DNA from: an uncultured bacterium
Lineage (GTDB): Bacteria > Bacillota > Clostridia > Oscillospirales > CAG-272
Direction: 5' to 3'
DNA: 64,000 nt
Assembly: GCA_945920215.1 (NCBI GenBank)
Contig: CAMEJM010000003.1
Span: 1-64,000, forward strand
Below the pieces are notes generated by a model. The model was not told the DNA's origin, did no database searches, and saw only the letters and a program-made list of their open reading frames with translations. This document shows positions 54,691-63,286 of this stretch, in pieces (the stretch's first letter is position 1; each line of letters starts with the position of its first letter). A program made the translations under genes and the position numbers.

Positions 54691-55830
54691 CTTTTTGTAG
54701 CCCTGTGCCGCATATTCTTTCGATAGTGATAAAAGCCGGTAGAGCGTCACTTCCGCTTCCCCCATGGTATTAAAAGCACCGGCAGAAATCCGGACAAGCC
54801 CGCCCTCGGGCGTGCCCAAAGACCGATGAGCCAGCGGGGAACAGTGATAGCCGCCACGCACGCAGATGCCGAAGCCGTCAAGCCTCTCCGCAACTTCGTC
54901 GGCGGGAACTCCCGCGATATTGAATGCGACAATGCCGCTTTCGGGTTTGGAATATAGAATGACATTGGGCAAATCGGATAGATATTCATGCAGACGGCGG
55001 CTGAAGCTTCGCTCTCTGTTTTCGATATTTTCAACACCTTGTGCTTCCACCCAAGCGATTCCCGCACCGAGGGAAGCAATTGCAGGGGTAGACAAGGTGC
55101 CCGCCTCAAATCTGTCCGGCAGATAGTCAGGCATTTCCGGCGACAGCGAATGGGCTCCGCTTCCGCCCTGGAATACGTCTTTCAGCCCCTGCGCTTCCCG
55201 CACATAGAAAAATCCCGATCCCTGAATCCCGTATAGCCCCTTATGTCCGGGCGCGCAAAGAGCGTCGCAGTCAATTTTGTCGACCGTGACAGCGCGATGA
55301 CCGATACTCTGTGAGGCATCGACGATCATATAGATACCGCGTGCTCGGCAAAAGAAAGCGATTTCTTCAAGCGGAAAGACAAATCCGTTGACATTGGAAA
55401 TGTGCGTGCAGATGAGTATATCTGTTTTTCGGGTCAACTTTTCTTGAATGTTTTTGCGGATATCCCCCTCGTGCGAAAAGAGAGAGTAGGTAATCAGTCC
55501 GTCCTGTGCAAGCCGCCATATGGGACGCCAGACGGAGTTGTGTTCCATATCGCTCAGCAGGACATGAGAACCGGCTTTGACTTTTGCACGGAGAATGGTA
55601 TTGATTGCATAGGTTGCATTCTGTGTGAAAATAATGTTTTCTTCGCTCTTTGCACCAATGTGCTTCGCAACTGCCGACCGGGTGCGAAAGACAATTTCAG
55701 AGGCGGCGAGAGACAGGCGATGTCCGCTTCTTCCGGGGTTACCACCGCACTCCGTGATGACGCGCACGACCTGCTCTGTGACGCATTCCGGCTTCGGGTA
55801 GGATGTTGCCGCATTGTCAAGATAAATCAT
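54685..55830 (-). CDS. Cysteine desulfurase / selenocysteine lyase-like class V aminotransferase
   Basis: PLP enzyme that strips sulfur (or selenium) from cysteine (selenocysteine). 381 residues. MIYLDNAATSYPKPE, MEHNSVWRP, DASQSIGHRAV, PLP lysine in GHKGLYGIQGSGF, and the active-site Cys in GGYHCSPLAHRSLG. The four-base overlap with a DUF3343 gene upstream links it to a small sulfur/selenium-carrier-like protein. No IscU or selenophosphate synthase is adjacent. Confidence 0.92.
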   Translation of the reverse strand: MIYLDNAATSYPKPECVTEQVVRVITECGGNPGRSGHRLSLAASEIVFRTRSAVAKHIGAKSEENIIFTQNATYAINTILRAKVKAGSHVLLSDMEHNSVWRPIWRLAQDGLITYSLFSHEGDIRKNIQEKLTRKTDILICTHISNVNGFVFPLEEIAFFCRARGIYMIVDASQSIGHRAVTVDKIDCDALCAPGHKGLYGIQGSGFFYVREAQGLKDVFQGGSGAHSLSPEMPDYLPDRFEAGTLSTPAIASLGAGIAWVEAQGVENIENRERSFSRRLHEYLSDLPNVILYSKPESGIVAFNIAGVPADEVAERLDGFGICVRGGYHCSPLAHRSLGTPEGGLVRISAGAFNTMGEAEVTLYRLLSLSKEYAAQGYKKK

Positions 55831-56042
55831 TCGTTATACATCTCATAGCCGATGTTTAACGGGCGGAGAATGGCAGCCACAGTCAACAACTGCCCGGCAG
55901 GTAACTCAAGGCCATAAGAACAGCCACGGCGGTTGCTTCCGTCCAACTTGCGCACCCGCGCCCGGATTCCAGCCTCTCGCAGCGCATTCTTTGCTTTGAG
56001 CGCATAGGTGATGGAGCCGATGACAATAATGTCGGTAAGCAT
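55827..56042 (-). CDS. DUF3343 (putative Se/S carrier) small protein
   Basis: 71 residues, too short to stand alone in the track, which merges it into a longer spurious ORF. ATG 56042 follows AAAGGGGGG. Sequence MLTDIIVIGSITYALKAKNALREAGI ... NRRGCSYGLEL fits the DUF3343 family, with the conserved Cys in GCSYGLEL as likely S/Se acceptor. Directly coupled to the cysteine desulfurase, suggesting it takes its persulfide or selenide product. Confidence 0.82.
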   Translation of the reverse strand: MLTDIIVIGSITYALKAKNALREAGIRARVRKLDGSNRRGCSYGLELPAGQLLTVAAILRPLNIGYEMYNE

Positions 56043-56132
56043 ATGCGCCCCCCTTTCTGTATGACATCTACAATAGTAGTTTATGCGCGTCGGAGCAGTG
56101 GGTGAAAAGCGGAAGAAAACTTCAATGGGGCA

Positions 56133-56161
56133 TGGACAAATGGAGAATCGTATGTTATAAT
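56133..56161 (+). promoter_or_regulatory. Promoter at structured repeat unit 1
   Basis: TGGACA (56133-56138), 17-base spacer, TATAAT (56156-56161) with extended -10 TG. The same TGTTATAAT recurs at 56280-56288 before unit 2, there without a clear -35. Confidence 0.6.
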
Positions 56162-56368
56162 ACACGCAGTACGTCTTGCAAAGCAAGCCGAGGGCGCTTG
56201 CGCGCCAGAACACATACGTGTTCCTGCGTTCCTTGAAGCACTGCGCAAAAATGTCCGTGCAAGCACACATTTTTGCTGGTGTTATAATTACCCGCAGTAC
56301 GTCTTGCAAAGCAAGCCGAGGGCGCTTGCGCGCCCGAACTCTTGAGTGTTCCTGTGCTATTAAGCACA
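56154..56368. repeat. Tandem structured repeat, two units
   Basis: A 42-base stretch starting CGCAGTACGTCTTGC is identical at 56165-56206 and 56293-56334, inside a similar region of about 73 bases (56154-56226 and 56281-56353). Each unit holds hairpins CTTGC/GCAAG, GGCGC/GCGCC and GAACnC/GnGTTC, the last with different bases but pairing kept (one G-U). In unit 1 CGCAGT (56165) can pair with ACTGCG (56240), closing a multibranch fold, followed by a 10-bp terminator-like hairpin at 56245-56276. Unit 2 runs into the MBL gene leader with an extra TGTGCT/AGCACA hairpin. No gene fits in this 351-base gap. Confidence 0.75.
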
Positions 56369-56393
56369 TATTCTGCCTGAAAAAGGACGCTGT

Positions 56394-57011
56394 ATGAAAG
56401 TAACCAATCTTTGCCGCGGCGGCTGGGGCTCCGCGTGTTATTATGTGACGGATGACGCGGAAGAACACGCTGTGCTGATTGATCCGAGCGCGCCGCCTGC
56501 GGCGTTACCGCATTTGACGGGGCGGAATGCGCCGCAGCCGGAAGCACTTCTTTTAACCCACGCGCATTATGATCACATGATTGCGCTTGACGCGTGGCGT
56601 GAGCAGGGAATCCCGTTGTTTATAACGGCGGCGGACGCACCCGGTCTTGCGGACGCGAGCCTGAATGTGTCCGAAATGATTGTGGGGCGTGCTATTACGT
56701 TCGCCCCCGCTGACAGGCTGCTTTACGAAGGCGATGTTATTTCGCTGGGTAATGAGAGTTTGACAGTGATTCTGACGCCGGGACACACGAGTGGAAGCTG
56801 CTGCTATTTCGGTGACGGCATACTGTTTTCGGGAGACACTGTCTTTTCAGACGGCAGTTTCGGCAGGTGCGATCTGCCGGGAGGTTCATTTACCGCAATC
56901 GGGGAATCGCTGAAACGGATTCTGGCACTGCCGCCCGAGACGCGGATCTTTCCGGGGCACGGCGCCCCTACTACCGTCGGGACAGAGCGGTATTATCACG
57001 GTATTGTTTAA
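56394..57011 (+). CDS. MBL-fold metallo-hydrolase (glyoxalase II-like)
   Basis: 205 residues with the metal-binding THAHYDHMIALD (HxHxDH), GHTSGSCCYFG, FSGDTVFSDGSFGRCDL and FPGHGAPTT motifs of the glyoxalase II/hydrolase group. Cytoplasmic. The RBS AAAAAGGA precedes the ATG. Unit 2 of the structured repeat would form its 5' leader. Substrate cannot be told; it sits 35 bases ahead of glnS and may be co-transcribed. Confidence 0.88.
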   Translation: MKVTNLCRGGWGSACYYVTDDAEEHAVLIDPSAPPAALPHLTGRNAPQPEALLLTHAHYDHMIALDAWREQGIPLFITAADAPGLADASLNVSEMIVGRAITFAPADRLLYEGDVISLGNESLTVILTPGHTSGSCCYFGDGILFSGDTVFSDGSFGRCDLPGGSFTAIGESLKRILALPPETRIFPGHGAPTTVGTERYYHGIV

Positions 57012-57046
57012 GGCTATTGAGGAGGGCGGCATAGCCGCGTAATTTC

Positions 57047-58717
57047 ATGGAAACCGAAATCAAAGGCAACTTTATACATGACATCATTGACGAGGATTTA
57101 TCTGTTAATCCGTCGCTGAAGGTCCATACACGTTTCCCGCCGGAGCCGAACGGGTATCTGCACATCGGCAGTGCCAAGGCCATCTGGATCAACTATATGA
57201 CCGCTAAAAAGTACGGAGGACTTTTCAATCTCCGTTATGACGACACCAATCCTTCCAAAGAGGATAACGAATATGTGGAGTCGATCTATGAGGACCTGAA
57301 ATGGCTGGGCTGTGAGCCGACCGGGGGTATTTTCTATGGGTCCGATTACTTTGACAAGTGTTATGAGTTTGCCGTTCAGCTGATTCGGCAGGGCGACGCC
57401 TATGTGTGCGACCTTTCGCAGGACGAAATGCGCGAATACCGTGGGACTCTGACAGAACCCGGGAAAAACAGTCCGTACCGCGACAGAAGCGTGGAGGAAA
57501 ACCTGGAGCTTTTTGAGCGCATGAAGAACGGGGAATTCCCGAACGGGGCAAAAACGTTGCGCGCAAAGATTGACATGGCGTCCCCTAACCTCAATATGCG
57601 TGATCCTGCGATTTACCGTATTGTTCATACGCCGCACCACAGACAGGGAAACAAGTGGTGCATTTACCCGCTCTATGACTATGCGCACCCGATTCAGGAC
57701 GCGCTGGAAGGTATTACGCACTCCCTCTGCTCCATTGAATTTGAGAACCACCGTCCGCTGTATGAATGGGTGGTAGACCACATCAATCTCGGCGGGGAGG
57801 TCAAGCATCGGGAATTCCCCAAGCAGCGTGAGTTCGCCCGCCTGAACGTCACTCATACGGTGATGAGCAAGCGCTATCTTCGTCAGCTTGTGGAAGAACG
57901 TCTGGTAGACGGTTGGGACGACCCCAGAATGCCTACCCTGTGCGCACTCCGCCGCCGCGGTTACACGCCCCACGCCATTTTTGATTTTGTGGAGCGCGCA
58001 GGGGTCAGCAAGGCGCTGAGCGTGGTGGATATCGAACTGTTGGAGCATTGTATCCGCGAGGAATTGAATGAGAGTGCGCCGCGCCGTATCGCCGTGCTGC
58101 ATCCGGTCAAGGTGGTGATTACCAACTATCCTGAGGATAAGACCGAATATTTCACATTGCCCAATCACCCTCAGCACCCCGAAATGGGAACGCGTGAGCT
58201 GCCCTTTACCCGCGAACTGTATATTGACGCCGACGATTTTGCCGAGGTACCGCCGCCTAAGTTCTTCCGTCTGAAACCCGATGGAGAAGTCCGTTTGATG
58301 GGCGCGTATATCATCCGCCTGAATGAGATCGTCAAGAACGAGGACGGAACCGTCAGGGAATTGCGTTGCACTGCCGATTTGGAAAGCGGGAACGGCAATC
58401 CTGTGGACGGGCGGAAAATCAAAGGAACCATCCATTGGCTTTCAGCCGCGTATGCGCACGATACCAACGTCATGCTGTACGACCATCTGTTTACGCTTGA
58501 GAATGTGGCGGATATTCCGGAGGGCAAGGGATTTGACGACTATCTCAACCTGAATTCCGTTGTCAGACTGGAGCATGTCAAAGCAGAACCCTCTTTGGCA
58601 GGGATTCAACCGGGAGAGCGCTTCCAGTTCGTGCGTACAGGTTATTTTATCTCCGACAGCAAGTATGAAAACACTTTCAACTGCATTGTCGGTCTCAAAG
58701 ACAGTTATAAAGCATAA
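57047..58717 (+). CDS. glnS: Glutaminyl-tRNA synthetase
   Basis: 556 residues, class I. HIGH-type motif PPEPNGYLHIGSAKA, RYDDTNPSKED, KMSKS-type motif VMSKRYLRQL, and anticodon-binding beta barrels to the C-terminus. No yqeY-like extension. Unlike many Firmicutes that rely on GatCAB, direct Gln charging is available. Followed by a strong terminator. Confidence 0.97.
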   Translation: METEIKGNFIHDIIDEDLSVNPSLKVHTRFPPEPNGYLHIGSAKAIWINYMTAKKYGGLFNLRYDDTNPSKEDNEYVESIYEDLKWLGCEPTGGIFYGSDYFDKCYEFAVQLIRQGDAYVCDLSQDEMREYRGTLTEPGKNSPYRDRSVEENLELFERMKNGEFPNGAKTLRAKIDMASPNLNMRDPAIYRIVHTPHHRQGNKWCIYPLYDYAHPIQDALEGITHSLCSIEFENHRPLYEWVVDHINLGGEVKHREFPKQREFARLNVTHTVMSKRYLRQLVEERLVDGWDDPRMPTLCALRRRGYTPHAIFDFVERAGVSKALSVVDIELLEHCIREELNESAPRRIAVLHPVKVVITNYPEDKTEYFTLPNHPQHPEMGTRELPFTRELYIDADDFAEVPPPKFFRLKPDGEVRLMGAYIIRLNEIVKNEDGTVRELRCTADLESGNGNPVDGRKIKGTIHWLSAAYAHDTNVMLYDHLFTLENVADIPEGKGFDDYLNLNSVVRLEHVKAEPSLAGIQPGERFQFVRTGYFISDSKYENTFNCIVGLKDSYKA

Positions 58718-58723
58718 CAGCAC

Positions 58724-58749
58724 AAAAACCCGACTCAGTCGGGTTTTTG
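58724..58749 (+). terminator. Intrinsic terminator after glnS
   Basis: AAAAACCCGAC, loop TCA, GTCGGGTTTTT; ends five bases before the AGGAGG of the next gene. Confidence 0.92.
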
Positions 58750-58763
58750 CATAGGAGGAAAAC

Positions 58764-59720
58764 TTGGAATCGGTCTGTTCTTTTGAATGCGCCTCTCATT
58801 CTGTCATGAATATCTGGGAGCGCGGGATTGCCCTTTTTGAGGCGATTCACCCTTCCGATATGCTACGATTGGGCAAAGACCCCGCCGGCTTCTGCGTATA
58901 TCTGCAAACCTATCTGCTTCTGACTGCGGACGTCATCGGAGCCGGAGAGTTGATGATACAAATGAGAGAGCATCTGAGAGCCTCCATGAAGGCTCCGACC
59001 GCGCAGACGGCGATGTCCTGCTGCCTGTATGCTTCGGCGCTGTTAGGGTATCTGACCTATCGGGGAGAAGACACAGAGGCAGAATGCTTTGTTGCGGGTG
59101 CGGAAGAGTTGCTGAGTCTTGCCGAGAAGTTTGAAAAGGAATCAGACAGACAGAACGTGGTGCTTACCGCTCACCGATTGGGCGCGCGCTTGGTGATGCA
59201 GCGAATTTACGCCGCCTGCGCCTTGCCGTTTGAGCGCGCAGCCTTAGGAAAGGAAATTGGGGATTTTCATCGCGCGTATTATCGGAGGAATAGTCGGTTA
59301 TACATGGTAAACGGGCAACCGTCCGTTTCCCTCAATGCTTTACCGCCCTATTATGGTTTTGAGAGCGATGACGGTCAGGAAGCGGTGCGGGAGTATCTTG
59401 TGACGCATTCGTTTGAAATGCCCCGTGCAGAGCGTGGTTTCCTTTACGGCGCGCTCTATCATCTGGAAGCATATGATTCTCTTTTGCCGATCGTTCTGGA
59501 AGCGGGGCTACCGGAGCAGGACGCTTCTCCCGCGGCTTTATCGGGTTTGCTGGCACTTTTGACCATGCTGTGTGGGGTGGACGTTGCCATGCTCGGCAAA
59601 GGGATTCACTGTGCGCAGCCGCGGCTGCCGGAGTATATCGGTTACCGTCTGACCCTGCCGTCTGTCGGCGGTATGATTCTCTTCGATGAGGGAGAGCTGT
59701 CAGATGACTTCATGGTGTGA
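58764..59720 (+). CDS. Unrecognised 318-residue protein
   Basis: Starts with TTG 58764, five bases after AGGAGG; the first internal Met is codon 15 without an RBS. I do not recognise a family. It looks mostly alpha-helical and soluble, with several Cys (CSFECASH, MSCCLYASALLG) and a Gly/Leu-rich end (ALSGLLALLTMLCGVDVAMLGKG). No signal peptide. It overlaps comF by 17 bases, so the two are co-translated. It lies directly behind the glnS terminator with no obvious promoter. Confidence 0.7.
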   Translation: MESVCSFECASHSVMNIWERGIALFEAIHPSDMLRLGKDPAGFCVYLQTYLLLTADVIGAGELMIQMREHLRASMKAPTAQTAMSCCLYASALLGYLTYRGEDTEAECFVAGAEELLSLAEKFEKESDRQNVVLTAHRLGARLVMQRIYAACALPFERAALGKEIGDFHRAYYRRNSRLYMVNGQPSVSLNALPPYYGFESDDGQEAVREYLVTHSFEMPRAERGFLYGALYHLEAYDSLLPIVLEAGLPEQDASPAALSGLLALLTMLCGVDVAMLGKGIHCAQPRLPEYIGYRLTLPSVGGMILFDEGELSDDFMV

Positions 59721-60498
59721 AAATCTGCTGCGCTTTTTGTTTCCGCCGCGCTGTGCGGCGTGCAGAACACTGCTCTCGCGTGACGAAAAGTATCTCTGCC
59801 GTTTATGCGCCGCGTCCTATGCGGACGCCAAAGAGCGCAATTGCCCGCGTTGCTTACAGCCGATGCACCTTTGCGACTGTCCGAGCCGGTTTATGGAGCA
59901 TAAAAGCCTGCATGTGCTGATAAAACTGTATCGGTATCGTCCGCAGATGAGAGAATTACCGGAGAACAAACTGATATATCGCCTGAAACGCGCCAATTCC
60001 GCCGCTGTCACGGATTTCCTGGCGGAAGAACTTGCACCGGGTATTCGCCGTCATATGAAACAGGGGCATGAGTACGTAATCGTCGGTGCGCCGCGCTCCA
60101 AATCCGCAATACGCAAATACGGGTTTGACCACGTTGAACAGTTGGGGAAAAGCCTTTCCCGTTTATTGAAAATATCGTATGTTCCCGCCGTCAGAAGAAT
60201 AGGGAACACCGGGCAGCAGAAAAAGAAAAACCGCAAGGAGAGGTTGGAAGCGGCGGCGGTATCCTATTGTGCGCGTGAGGATGTTTCGTTGAAAGGAAAA
60301 GTAGTAATTCTTCTGGATGATGTTGCCACAACCGGCGCGACTCTGACTGCATGCGCCAAGGAGATCAGGGCCATCGGCGCGCGGACCGTGATTTGCGCGG
60401 TCATCGGCAGCAGTTTTCATTACTCGGAAATTGAGGAACGGAAGATTTACGAAACTGCAAGGAAAAGACTCATGTTCCCCTATCAATTCAAACGGTAG
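59704..60498 (+). CDS. comF: ComF-family amidophosphoribosyltransferase-like protein
   Basis: ATG 59704, 264 residues. N-terminal zinc-ribbon cysteines (CAACRTLL, CRLCAAS, CPRCLQPM, CDC) and a C-terminal phosphoribosyltransferase motif VVILLDDVATTGATLTACA. The family is associated with DNA uptake in transformation and ssDNA handling. No other com gene is nearby, so competence itself is not shown. Confidence 0.92.
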   Translation: MTSWCENLLRFLFPPRCAACRTLLSRDEKYLCRLCAASYADAKERNCPRCLQPMHLCDCPSRFMEHKSLHVLIKLYRYRPQMRELPENKLIYRLKRANSAAVTDFLAEELAPGIRRHMKQGHEYVIVGAPRSKSAIRKYGFDHVEQLGKSLSRLLKISYVPAVRRIGNTGQQKKKNRKERLEAAAVSYCAREDVSLKGKVVILLDDVATTGATLTACAKEIRAIGARTVICAVIGSSFHYSEIEERKIYETARKRLMFPYQFKR

Positions 60499-60554
60499 CC
60501 GTTTGTATGTGACATCCCGATAAGCATTCAGAGCGAGCTTGTCAATGAAATGGA

Positions 60555-60581
60555 AAAGCCCCGGCAATGCGCCGGGGCTTT
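60555..60581. terminator. Bidirectional intrinsic terminator
   Basis: AAAGCCCCGGC, loop AATGC, GCCGGGGCTTT, between the convergent comF and mscS genes. Confidence 0.88.
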
Positions 60582-60595
60582 CGCGGTATGATACG

Positions 60596-61435
60596 TTATT
60601 GAATGGTCGGTTCGTCCTGCTTGATGTGGACGTCCATCTGCGGATAGGGAATATCGATGTGGTTGCTGTCAAGTGCGGCTTTGACTTGTTCCGTCAGTTC
60701 GTAATATACGGTCCAGTAATCGGAATTGTTGCACCAGACACGCAGGAAAAAGTCAAGCGATGAGTCGTTACACTTATCAAGTTTCGCCGCAGGAGCGGGA
60801 TCTTTCAGAACAAGCGGATGTGCTTCCGCCACTTCTGTCAGGACGCGTTTCACAAGGTCTGTATCCGTGCCGTATGCACAAGAAGCGGGGATATCCAGAC
60901 GGCGTGTTTCCTTTTCCGAGAAATTGATTACTTCCGTGTTGGAGAGAGCGCCGTTCGGACAGTGAATCACCTTATTATCGGGGGTAGTCAGAACTGTGTA
61001 AAATACAGTGATATCGGCTACGGTACCTTTTACATCTCCCGATTCAATGTAGTCTCCTGTGCGGAACGGTTTGAAGAGCAGTATCATGATGCCGCCCGCA
61101 AAATTTGACAGGGAGCCTTGTAGCGCGAGACCGATGGCAACGCCGGCAGAGGTCAGGATCGCGACAAAGGAAGTTGCGGGAACGCCCAGTATCAGAGCGG
61201 CGGATACAAAAATAAGGACCCGCAGCGTTACATTGATCATGTTGATAAGAAAATGAGATACGGAGGTCTCCATTTTTGAAAACAGTTTTGCCTTGCGCAG
61301 TCTCTTGACGAGAATACTGACGAGCTTGGAGCCGACAATAATCAGCAACACGGCATAGAGGAGACGAAGACCGACGGTGGTAGCTAATTGCCATAAGAAG
61401 TTCAAAATGTTTGTTTTGATTGTTTCCCAATTCAT
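60596..61435 (-). CDS. mscS: MscS-family mechanosensitive channel
   Basis: Small-conductance osmotic emergency valve. 279 residues: three N-terminal helices, with the pore helix TM3 (TSFVAILTSAGVAIGLALQGSLSNFAGGIMILLFKPFRTGDYI) very typical, then the beta domain (GTVADITVFYTVLTTPDNKVIHCPNGALSN) and C-terminal cytoplasmic cage. RBS TAGGAGA. It follows rplA on the same strand directly behind that operon's terminator. Confidence 0.95.
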   Translation of the reverse strand: MNWETIKTNILNFLWQLATTVGLRLLYAVLLIIVGSKLVSILVKRLRKAKLFSKMETSVSHFLINMINVTLRVLIFVSAALILGVPATSFVAILTSAGVAIGLALQGSLSNFAGGIMILLFKPFRTGDYIESGDVKGTVADITVFYTVLTTPDNKVIHCPNGALSNTEVINFSEKETRRLDIPASCAYGTDTDLVKRVLTEVAEAHPLVLKDPAPAAKLDKCNDSSLDFFLRVWCNNSDYWTVYYELTEQVKAALDSNHIDIPYPQMDVHIKQDEPTIQ

Positions 61436-61453
61436 ATGATTTCTCCTAAAAAT

Positions 61454-61491
61454 AATAAAAAGCGAAACCCAACGAAGTCGAGTCTCGCTTT
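61454..61491 (-). terminator. Terminator of the ribosomal protein operon
   Basis: On the minus strand AAAGCG (61491-61486) pairs with CGCTTT (61464-61459), extended by a largely G-U-tolerant stem around a TTCG loop, then TTTTATTATTTTT. It ends about ten bases before the mscS RBS. Confidence 0.75.
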
Positions 61492-61504
61492 CTCAGATTG
61501 AAAA

Positions 61505-62188
61505 TCAGCCGAGCTTTGCGTAGTTGACCTTTACGCCGGGGCCCATGGTAGAAGCAACGACGCAGCTCTTGATATACTGACCTTTTGCCGCAGCAGGCTT
61601 TGCTTTGATAACAGCAGTCATCAGAGCGTTGAAGTTCTCTGCGAGCTTTTCAGCTCCGAAAGAAGCCTTGCCGATCGGGCAGTGAATGATGTTGGTCTTG
61701 TCCAGACGATATTCAATCTTACCTGCCTTAGCTTCTTTAACAGCCTTTGCGGGGTCGGGAGTAACGGTACCTGCCTTCGGGTTAGGCATCAAGCCCTTAG
61801 GACCGAGGACCTTACCGAGACGACCGATCACACCCATCATGTCAGGGGTTGCGATGACAACGTCGAAATCAAACCAACCGCCCTGAATCTGTGCGACAAA
61901 TTCTTCTGCGCCGACATAATCGGCACCTGCGGCCTTTGCAGCCTCTGCCTTATCGCCACGTGCGAACACGAGGGTGCGGACAGTCTTACCGGTACCGTTA
62001 GGGAGAACGATAGCGCCGCGCACCTGCTGGTCAGCGTGACGGGAGTCAACGCCGAGGCGGACGTGAATTTCAATGGTTTCATCAAATTTTGCTTTAGCGG
62101 TTTCGCAAACGAGAGCCATTGCTTCGTCGGAGTCGTAAAGCTTGGATTTGTCAATCAGCTTTGCGCTGTCGATATACTTTTTGCTCAT
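61505..62188 (-). CDS. rplA: 50S ribosomal protein L1
   Basis: 227 residues; builds the L1 stalk and autoregulates its mRNA in many bacteria. Seen: [68 protein letters not shown]. Follows rplK by 14 bases. Confidence 0.98.
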   Translation of the reverse strand: MSKKYIDSAKLIDKSKLYDSDEAMALVCETAKAKFDETIEIHVRLGVDSRHADQQVRGAIVLPNGTGKTVRTLVFARGDKAEAAKAAGADYVGAEEFVAQIQGGWFDFDVVIATPDMMGVIGRLGKVLGPKGLMPNPKAGTVTPDPAKAVKEAKAGKIEYRLDKTNIIHCPIGKASFGAEKLAENFNALMTAVIKAKPAAAKGQYIKSCVVASTMGPGVKVNYAKLG

Positions 62189-62202
62189 CTTCTTTTCCTC
62201 CC

Positions 62203-62628
62203 TTATTCCTCAACCGTGATACCCATGCTGCGTGCGGTACCCTTGATCATGCTGATAGCACTCTCGACGGAGGACGCGTTCAGGTCGGGCAACTTGGTCT
62301 CTGCGATCTTGCGTACCTGCTCCATGGTCAGGGATGCAACCTTGGCCTTGTTCGGGGTAGCCGATGCGGTTTCGATGCCGGCTGCTTTCTTAATCAGAAC
62401 TGCAGCGGGAGGAGTTTTGGTGATAAAGGTGAAAGAACGGTCTGCGTAAACTGTGATGACAACGGGGATAATCAGACCGATGTCATTTTTGGTTCTTTCG
62501 TTGAACTCTTTTGTAAAGTTAGGAATGGATACGCCGTACTGACCCAGTGCAGGACCGATAGGCGGCTGGGGAGTTGCCTTTCCGGCAGGGATCTGAAGTT
62601 TGATATAACCCGTGATTTTCTTTGCCAT
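62203..62628 (-). CDS. rplK: 50S ribosomal protein L11
   Basis: 141 residues; part of the GTPase-associated centre. [44 protein letters not shown] is diagnostic, and the C-terminal rRNA-binding domain ends [19 protein letters not shown] 112-base leader separates it from nusG. Confidence 0.98.
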   Translation of the reverse strand: MAKKITGYIKLQIPAGKATPQPPIGPALGQYGVSIPNFTKEFNERTKNDIGLIIPVVITVYADRSFTFITKTPPAAVLIKKAAGIETASATPNKAKVASLTMEQVRKIAETKLPDLNASSVESAISMIKGTARSMGITVEE

Positions 62629-62647
62629 AATGAATACACCTCCATAT

Positions 62648-62688
62648 GTGGTTCATTGCGGGAGACCTGAAAATTATCTCCCTCCCAC
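62648..62688 (-). promoter_or_regulatory. Probable L1-binding autoregulatory site in the rplK-rplA leader
   Basis: Read on the minus strand: outer stem GTGG/CCAC, an asymmetric internal loop (GA opposite GCAATGAA), then stem GGGAGA/TCTCCC. An asymmetric loop with an ATGAA-like strand beside a GGGAG helix resembles L1 target sites in mRNA and 23S rRNA. A CTCCGC/GCGGAG hairpin lies just upstream (62694-62710). Confidence 0.5.
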
Positions 62689-62740
62689 GAATTCTCCGCG
62701 CAGGGCGGAGTGCGGCAAACGCCGGTAAAAAGGGTTGTTT

Positions 62741-63283
62741 TTACTCGGCGGCTTTGATGTCTGCGGCTTCCACGAAAACGGGAATGTCGCGCGTTCCGGT
62801 CGAGACAAGCAAAGTGATGTCTTTCTTGTCTTCGCTGATATCCGTAATGGTACCTTTGTAACCTTCAAACATACCGGAAATAACGGATACTTTGTCACCA
62901 ACCTTGAAAGTGAAGTTCTCATTGCGGACTTCCACATTAAAGGATTCCACTTCTTCTTCGGTCAGCGGCACCGGCTTGGAGCCGGGACCCACAAAGCCGG
63001 TCACGCCGGTAATGTTTCTTACCGCATGCCAGGATTCGTCGGTCATGGTCATTTTGACGAGAACATAGGAGGGGAAGAGCTTTTCCTCCACTTCTTTCTT
63101 TTCCCCCTTGTCATTGACGACGGTTTCGATAACGGTCGGAACCTTGACGTCATAAATCAAGTGAGACAGATTTCTGTTCTCGACGATTTTTTCGAGATTG
63201 GTTTTTACCTTGTTTTCGTAGCCTGAGTAGGTATGAATCACGTACCATCTGGGACCCTGGTTCAGTTCATTGAAATCACTCAT
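62741..63283 (-). CDS. nusG: Transcription elongation/antitermination factor NusG
   Basis: 180 residues. NGN domain (PRWYVIHTYSGYENKVKTNLEKIVENRNL, LFPSYVLVKMTMTDESWHAVRNITGVTGFVG) and C-terminal KOW domain (KVGDKVSVISGMFEGYKGTITDIS). Three bases after secE. Confidence 0.98.
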   Translation of the reverse strand: MSDFNELNQGPRWYVIHTYSGYENKVKTNLEKIVENRNLSHLIYDVKVPTVIETVVNDKGEKKEVEEKLFPSYVLVKMTMTDESWHAVRNITGVTGFVGPGSKPVPLTEEEVESFNVEVRNENFTFKVGDKVSVISGMFEGYKGTITDISEDKKDITLLVSTGTRDIPVFVEAADIKAAE

Positions 63284-63286
63284 GGA

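Noticed and set aside
56165-56245. tRNA-like cloverleaf in repeat unit 1
   Set aside because: A closing stem with several arms is possible, but there is no T-loop GTTCRA, no D-loop GG and no 7-bp acceptor.
56155-56547. Minus-strand ORFs over the tandem repeat with a repeated peptide (CFARRTA)
   Set aside because: The repeated peptide only reflects the duplicated hairpin DNA; no RBS, and the frame runs through palindromes.
57098-58435. 445-residue minus-strand ORF within glnS
   Set aside because: Shadow frame of GlnRS; no recognisable domains.
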